Below, in pieces: positions 59,455 to 64,000 of a stretch of DNA of 64,000 bases. Each line of letters starts with the position of its first letter. The stretch's first letter is position 1. The DNA is from Providencia rettgeri (GTDB lineage: Bacteria; Pseudomonadota; Gammaproteobacteria; Enterobacterales; Enterobacteriaceae), in NCBI RefSeq assembly GCF_041075285.1, contig NZ_CP163512.1, positions 3,286,001 through 3,350,000 of the forward strand, written 5' to 3'. The notes below the pieces were generated by a model, which saw only the letters and a list, made by a program, of their open reading frames with translations, did not search any database and was not told where the DNA came from. A program made the translations under genes and the position numbers.

Positions 59455-60981
59455 ATGGCACTAGCGATTGTTTATACTAGAGCTTCAATAGGCATGGAGG
59501 CACCTCTTGTCACTGTTGAAGCACATATTAGTAATGGGCTTCCAGGCCTAACATTAGTCGGTTTACCCGAAACGGCAGTCAAAGAATCGAGAGATAGGGT
59601 CAGAAGTGCACTACTAAACAGTGGGTTCGAATATCCCGCAAAAAAAATTACGGTAAATTTAGCACCTGCGGATTTACCCAAGGAAAGTGGTCGTTACGAC
59701 CTTGCAATTGCAATCGCTATACTCGCCTCATCAGGTCAGATATCACATGATATTTTAAACAAGCATGAGTTTTTAGGCGAACTCGCGCTTTCTGGTGATA
59801 TACGCTACGTCAACAGCGCTATTCCGGCGGCACTAGCTGCATTAAAACAGCAACGAATATTAATTATTTCAACAAAAAATCAGCATCAATTGAATCTGTT
59901 GCCTGATAACAGTGTTCAGTTCGTAAACTCTCTACTCGAACTTTGTCATTATTTTCATGGAAATAATAAACTTGCGTTTAATTGCCAGATAAAACAACCA
60001 CGACCATGTACTAAAAATGGAAATAATATCAATGATATTATAGGGCAAGAGCAAGGTAAGCGAGCACTCGAAATTTGTGCAGCTGGGGGACATCACTTAC
60101 TCCTTTTAGGTCCTCCTGGAACGGGAAAGACAATGCTCGCTAGCCGACTTATTACATTATTACCCGTTCTTACGCCTCAGGAAGCGCTAGAAGTCGCTTC
60201 GCTACATAGTTTAAGCCAAACGACTCAAAATGCCATAGATTGGCCAACAAGGCCATTTAGAGCCCCTCATCATAGCGCATCAGTGGCAGCTCTCATTGGT
60301 GGTGGTTCGCTACCTAAGCCCGGAGAAATTTCACTCGCACATCATGGAATTCTATTTCTAGATGAATTACCTGAGTTTAGTCGTGCCGTCTTAGATTCAT
60401 TAAGAGAACCTCTTGAATCAAGAGAAATCAGTATCTCTAGAGCGAAAGCAAAAGTCTGTTATCCTGCGAACTTTCAACTTGTTGCCGCACTAAATCCAAG
60501 CCCTACCGGGCACTATCAAGGAGCAATGAGCCGTTCCTCACCAGTATGTATTTTGCGCTACCTTTCCCGCATATCAGGTCCATTCTTAGATCGCTTTGAC
60601 CTTTCCATTGAAATACCTTTGTTGCCCATAGGTTCACTCAGCAATCCCACTAACCAAGGAGAAACTAGCGAACAAATACAACTGCGTGTTATTCATGCAA
60701 GAAATAAACAGCTAGAGCGAGCGGGGAAAATAAATAACTTACTAACATCGAAAGAAATAACACAATTTTGTTCTCTAAAAACCAAAGACGCTTTATTCTT
60801 AGAGGATGCACTAAACAAGTTAGGTCTTTCCATCCGGGCTTGGCATAAAATCTTAAAGGTTTCTCGGACTATTGCAGATCTTAATGAATGCTCAAATATT
60901 GAGCGAGAGCATTTATTAGAAGCGCTTGGGTATCGAGCAATGGATAAGTTATTGCTTCATTTGCAAAAACAAGTAAGCTGA
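59455..60981 (+). CDS. yifB: YifB, Mg-chelatase-like AAA+ ATPase (ComM family)
   Basis: A 508-residue AAA+ protein of the ComM/YifB type; ComM is a branch-migration helicase in natural transformation. The N-terminal Lon-protease-like fold (MALAIVYTRASIGMEAPLVTVEAHISNGLPGLTLVGLP) is followed by the Mg-chelatase domain: Walker A LLLGPPGTGKTMLA (about residues 218-231), FRAPHHSAS, Walker B GILFLDELPEF and the Arg region CILRYLSRISGPFLDRFDL. A C-terminal helical domain ends the protein. ATG 59455 has GGAGG 6 bases upstream; the frame from 59410 is not used. Confidence 0.94.
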   Translation: MALAIVYTRASIGMEAPLVTVEAHISNGLPGLTLVGLPETAVKESRDRVRSALLNSGFEYPAKKITVNLAPADLPKESGRYDLAIAIAILASSGQISHDILNKHEFLGELALSGDIRYVNSAIPAALAALKQQRILIISTKNQHQLNLLPDNSVQFVNSLLELCHYFHGNNKLAFNCQIKQPRPCTKNGNNINDIIGQEQGKRALEICAAGGHHLLLLGPPGTGKTMLASRLITLLPVLTPQEALEVASLHSLSQTTQNAIDWPTRPFRAPHHSASVAALIGGGSLPKPGEISLAHHGILFLDELPEFSRAVLDSLREPLESREISISRAKAKVCYPANFQLVAALNPSPTGHYQGAMSRSSPVCILRYLSRISGPFLDRFDLSIEIPLLPIGSLSNPTNQGETSEQIQLRVIHARNKQLERAGKINNLLTSKEITQFCSLKTKDALFLEDALNKLGLSIRAWHKILKVSRTIADLNECSNIEREHLLEALGYRAMDKLLLHLQKQVS

Positions 60982-61017
60982 GCGGAGGAGAAATAACATA
61001 TTATTTATCGTACAAAA

Positions 61018-61039
61018 TAAAGGGACCGAAGTCCCTTAT
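61018..61039. terminator. shared terminator of yifB and maoP
   Basis: AAGGGAC and GTCCCTT pair around CGAA between two convergent genes, with A/T tracts on both sides. Read leftward it is followed by TATTTTG. Confidence 0.7.
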
Positions 61040-61056
61040 CTTATACGATGGTAATA

Positions 61057-61395
61057 TTAGTCATCTGTATCAGTGTAGTCTTCCGATGGATCTATCTGTG
61101 GTTTACCACCAGACAACGTATGGAAGCGTTTTGGACGATTAATACGACTAGAGTATTTTACCCAAACTTTTTCTTCCGGGGTAACAGGTTCACGCTCACC
61201 GCGGCAAACAGCAACGAAGAGTTTCTCCTCATCAGTTTGTGCTGTGCGTTTACCAGTATCAAGCTCATTAAAAGCTTGACCAAGGCGCTCAAGTAACTGA
61301 GCCTCTTTAATGGTGAAATCACCATGACGAGAAAAACCACGTGGGTAATGCTTGTTATCAAAAAAACGATTAGTCGTGATGAAGCTTTCTGCCAT
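61057..61395 (-). CDS. maoP: macrodomain Ori organization protein MaoP
   Basis: A 112-residue MaoP (YifE), the E. coli length, which acts with the site maoS to organise the Ori macrodomain. [39 protein letters not shown] and [12 protein letters not shown] and [12 protein letters not shown] are near-identical to E. coli. Start 61395 follows AGGAG; the open frame to 61554 upstream belongs to the control region and overlaps hdfR. The maoS site should lie in the 118 bases up to hdfR, but I could not identify it by eye. Confidence 0.95.
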   Translation of the reverse strand: MAESFITTNRFFDNKHYPRGFSRHGDFTIKEAQLLERLGQAFNELDTGKRTAQTDEEKLFVAVCRGEREPVTPEEKVWVKYSSRINRPKRFHTLSGGKPQIDPSEDYTDTDD

Positions 61396-61513
61396 CTGAC
61401 ACACTCCTAACTTATTGCAGTCAAACTCTATATGGCGCGGAGTATTAGACAGCATTGACAATCTGTAAAACAAAACATTTAAATCATCACGACAAAAATA
61501 ATTGGAGATGTAT

Positions 61514-62353
61514 GTGGACAGCGAGTTATTGAGAACTTTTTTAGAGGTAAGCAAGACTAGGCACTTCGGTAGAGCCGCAGAATCACTCTACTTAACGCAA
61601 TCTGCTGTCAGCTTTCGTATCAGGCAGTTAGAGACTCAACTAGGGACTAGCTTATTCACTCGCCACCGAAATAATATTCGACTAACTGCTGCGGGTGAGC
61701 GATTAGTACCCTATGCCGAATCTTTAATGAACACTTGGCTACAAGCCAAAAAAGAAATTTCTCATGCATCACAGCATACTGAACTTTCAATTGGTGCCAC
61801 GGCTTCATTGTGGGAAGGCTACCTCACTGATTGGGTAGAAGCGCTGTATACTCAACATGATGAATTACGATTAGAAGCCCGTGTTTCTACCCGCCAATCA
61901 CTTGTAAAACAATTACACTCAAGAGAATTAGATTTACTGATAGCCACTGAACCACCCAAAATGGATGAATTCGAAAGTACCATCATTGGGGCTATCGAGC
62001 TTCAACTCATGGCTTCACAAAAAAATATCGCCCTGACAAATTACAACTACATAAAGCTAGAATGGGGAGCTGATTTTCATCCCAAAAATGAATCAGCACT
62101 AACTCAAGATGATACGCCAGTGATGATCACAACATCTGCCCATATTACACGTCAATTACTTCCTGTATCACTTTCAGCGGCATTTTTACCTGCTCATTGG
62201 GTAAATCAGTATCCTGCGCTAAAAACGCTGTCAGAAACATCCATAACTAAGCCATTATATGCAGTATGGCTACAAAAAAATGATCAACAGGCCCTTATTA
62301 ATCAATTGATTAAAACACCAATAAAAAATGCACCATTACAACTAGCAGAATAA
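61514..62353 (+). CDS. hdfR: LysR-type regulator HdfR
   Basis: A 279-residue LysR regulator, known in E. coli to repress flhDC and to activate glutamate synthase genes. The helix-turn-helix [40 protein letters not shown] (residues 1-40) and [22 protein letters not shown] match E. coli closely; the effector domain diverges. The start is GTG at 61514, 6 bases after GGAG and in register with E. coli. A TTG at 61502 opens the same frame but overlaps the ribosome site. It is divergent from maoP. Confidence 0.95.
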   Translation: MDSELLRTFLEVSKTRHFGRAAESLYLTQSAVSFRIRQLETQLGTSLFTRHRNNIRLTAAGERLVPYAESLMNTWLQAKKEISHASQHTELSIGATASLWEGYLTDWVEALYTQHDELRLEARVSTRQSLVKQLHSRELDLLIATEPPKMDEFESTIIGAIELQLMASQKNIALTNYNYIKLEWGADFHPKNESALTQDDTPVMITTSAHITRQLLPVSLSAAFLPAHWVNQYPALKTLSETSITKPLYAVWLQKNDQQALINQLIKTPIKNAPLQLAE

Positions 62354-62388
62354 ACAGGATGAGTGAACGATTTCATCCTGTTTATTAC
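62349..62388 (+). terminator. terminator after hdfR
   Basis: AATAAACAGGATGA and TCATCCTGTTTATT form a fourteen-pair stem that overlaps the hdfR stop codon. No long T-run follows, so it may protect as well as terminate. Confidence 0.6.
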
Positions 62389-62543
62389 TGGTCATTTCAG
62401 CATTGATGATTCTTCTAAGATATATTCAATCCGTTAAACGCACGTCAAAAAGCTGTAAAACAGAGCTTAAAAGGCATTTTTGTCCAGAAATAAGCGCAAA
62501 TTGATGTTCATCATACCCACATTATCAATTTAATTTTCTGAAT

Positions 62544-62580
62544 CCTTTTAGCTGTAAAAATCAGTAGGAAAGATAAACAG
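62544..62580. repeat. isolated copy of the MITE right end
   Basis: These 37 bases, ending CAGTAGGAAAGATAAACAG, match 47291-47328 with one gap and three mismatches. No left end in the right distance and orientation was found, so it is probably a decayed or solo end. The rest of 62389-62720 shows nothing recognisable. Confidence 0.45.
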
Positions 62581-62721
62581 GTTCTAAAAACATTCAGGAA
62601 TAAAAATTACGTCAATATTGTTTTTAACAGGCTTGATGAATACAAAAGAGAAAGTACTGAATGAGGGAAAACAGGTAACAGGAAGAATTTAACAAAGAAA
62701 ATTATCACAATCTAGATAAAG

Positions 62722-62748
62722 AAAAACCCGATTAATATAACCGGGTTA
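62722..62748 (-). terminator. terminator of the rRNA-tRNA operon
   Basis: Read leftward, AACCCGG and CGGGTT pair and are followed by TTTTCTTT, 39 bases after tRNA-Trp. Confidence 0.75.
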
Positions 62749-62786
62749 TCAATAGATACTTCTTTTATTATTACTTAATTGGTAAC

Positions 62787-62862
62787 TGGCAGGGGCGGAG
62801 AGACTCGAACTCCCAACACCCGGTTTTGGAGACCGGTGCTCTACCAATTGAACTACGCCCCT
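62787..62862 (-). tRNA. tRNA-Trp (anticodon CCA)
   Basis: A 76-nt gene reading leftward AGGGGCGTAGTTCAATTGG and ending GCCA. The anticodon loop is CTCCAAA. The last gene of the rRNA operon, as trpT in E. coli rrnC. Confidence 0.97.
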
Positions 62863-62870
62863 AAATTAAG

Positions 62871-62947
62871 TGGCGGAACGGACGGGACTCGAACCCGCGA
62901 CCCCCTGCGTGACAGGCAGGTATTCTAACCAACTGAACTACCGCTCC
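62871..62947 (-). tRNA. tRNA-Asp (anticodon GTC)
   Basis: A 77-nt gene reading leftward GGAGCGGTAGTTCAGTTGG and ending GCCA. The anticodon loop is CTGTCAC. Eight bases upstream of tRNA-Trp, as aspT in E. coli rrnC. Confidence 0.97.
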
Positions 62948-63006
62948 ACTTATTCTTTCGCCTTTCGGCTGCTTATTATGAAATCTCACAATAAGGCTTT
63001 AATTTA

Positions 63007-63126
63007 ATGTCTGGCAGTTCCCTACTCTCACATGGGGAGACCCCACACTACCATCGGCGCTACGGCGTTTCACTGCTGAGTTCGGCATGGGGTCAGGTGG
63101 GACCACCGCGCTATTGCCGCCAGACA
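63007..63126 (-). rRNA. 5S ribosomal RNA
   Basis: 120 nt reading leftward TGTCTGGCGGCAATAGCGCG and ending GAACTGCCAGACAT. Helix I arms pair perfectly and the GCCGAACTCAG loop is standard. It lies about 138 bases after 23S. Confidence 0.96.
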
Positions 63127-63264
63127 AATTCTGTCTCTTCCCGTTTAGTTATCTTTCACTAAACCAGAAGTGCAATCTTGAACAAGCTGTTGTGTCCTTC
63201 ACCTTTCGGCTTCTCACCCTCTTGAAAATCAACACACTCTCTCTAAAACACCTTCGGTGTTGTC

Positions 63265-64000
<736 letters not shown>

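Noticed and set aside
61396..61554. 53-codon N-terminal extension of MaoP
   Set aside because: It overlaps hdfR's start and the promoter region; the E. coli-length start at 61395 has AGGAG in front.

Overview
The window is a chromosomal segment from a member of the Morganellaceae, most likely Providencia or a close relative. This rests on enterobacterial gene order combined with A+T-rich codon and intergenic composition and with protein sequences close to, but distinct from, those of Escherichia. Almost every block keeps the E. coli order around rrnC: yigI-rarD, lptM-dapF-yigA-xerC-yigB-uvrD, cyaY/cyaA, hemCDXY, glmZ, four tRNA genes, yifK, the wec (enterobacterial common antigen) operon, rho, trxA/rhlB-gppA/rep, ilvC/ilvY, ilvLGMEDA, yifB, maoP/hdfR, tRNA-Trp, tRNA-Asp, 5S and 23S rRNA. 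Genus assignment is inference.

Region 1 (1-10.8 kb) is the accessory part. It starts with the end of yigI and rarD. A 120-bp tandem repeat array follows, then an APC permease next to a YtcJ-like amidohydrolase, a hok/sok-type type I toxin-antitoxin locus too small for ordinary ORF calling, and an RtcB/PrfH pair (RNA repair and ribosome rescue) preceded by a 14-codon leader ORF. Last come three leftward genes: two proteins of unknown function that share an unusual C-terminal module (LREQIS, about 24 residues, then C-x10-C at the very end), with a 2-oxoglutarate/Fe(II) oxygenase between them. These three are the best candidate here for an undescribed system. The interval sits between rarD and uvrD, where E. 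coli carries corA and yigF.

Region 2 (10.8-25 kb) holds DNA repair and recombination genes (uvrD with a perfect LexA box, xerC), dapF, the lipoprotein gene lptM, frataxin (cyaY), adenylate cyclase (TTG start, CRP site) and, divergently, the haem genes hemCDXY. Region 3 (25-28 kb) has the GlmZ small RNA with a sigma-54 promoter and two perfect TGTC-N10-GACA GlrR boxes, then tRNA genes for Pro, Leu, His and Arg, and yifK. Region 4 (28.3-41.2 kb) is the complete twelve-gene leftward wec cluster: wecA, wzzE, wecB, wecC, rffG, rffH, wecD, wecE, wzxE, wecF, wzyE, wecG. It makes Und-PP-GlcNAc, then UDP-ManNAcA and TDP-Fuc4NAc, and assembles, flips and polymerises the trisaccharide repeat.

Region 5 (41.8-49.4 kb) has rho, trxA, rhlB, gppA and rep, with a 272-bp MITE-like element between gppA and rep. 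Region 6 (49.4-59 kb) is isoleucine/valine synthesis: ilvC with three tandem copies of its terminator, ilvY with its operators, and the ilvLGMEDA operon with a readable leader peptide, attenuator and an unbroken ilvG. Region 7 (59.4-64 kb) has yifB, maoP, hdfR, two tRNA genes and the 3' end of an rRNA operon (5S and part of 23S, leftward). No phage, IS transposase or CRISPR array was seen.
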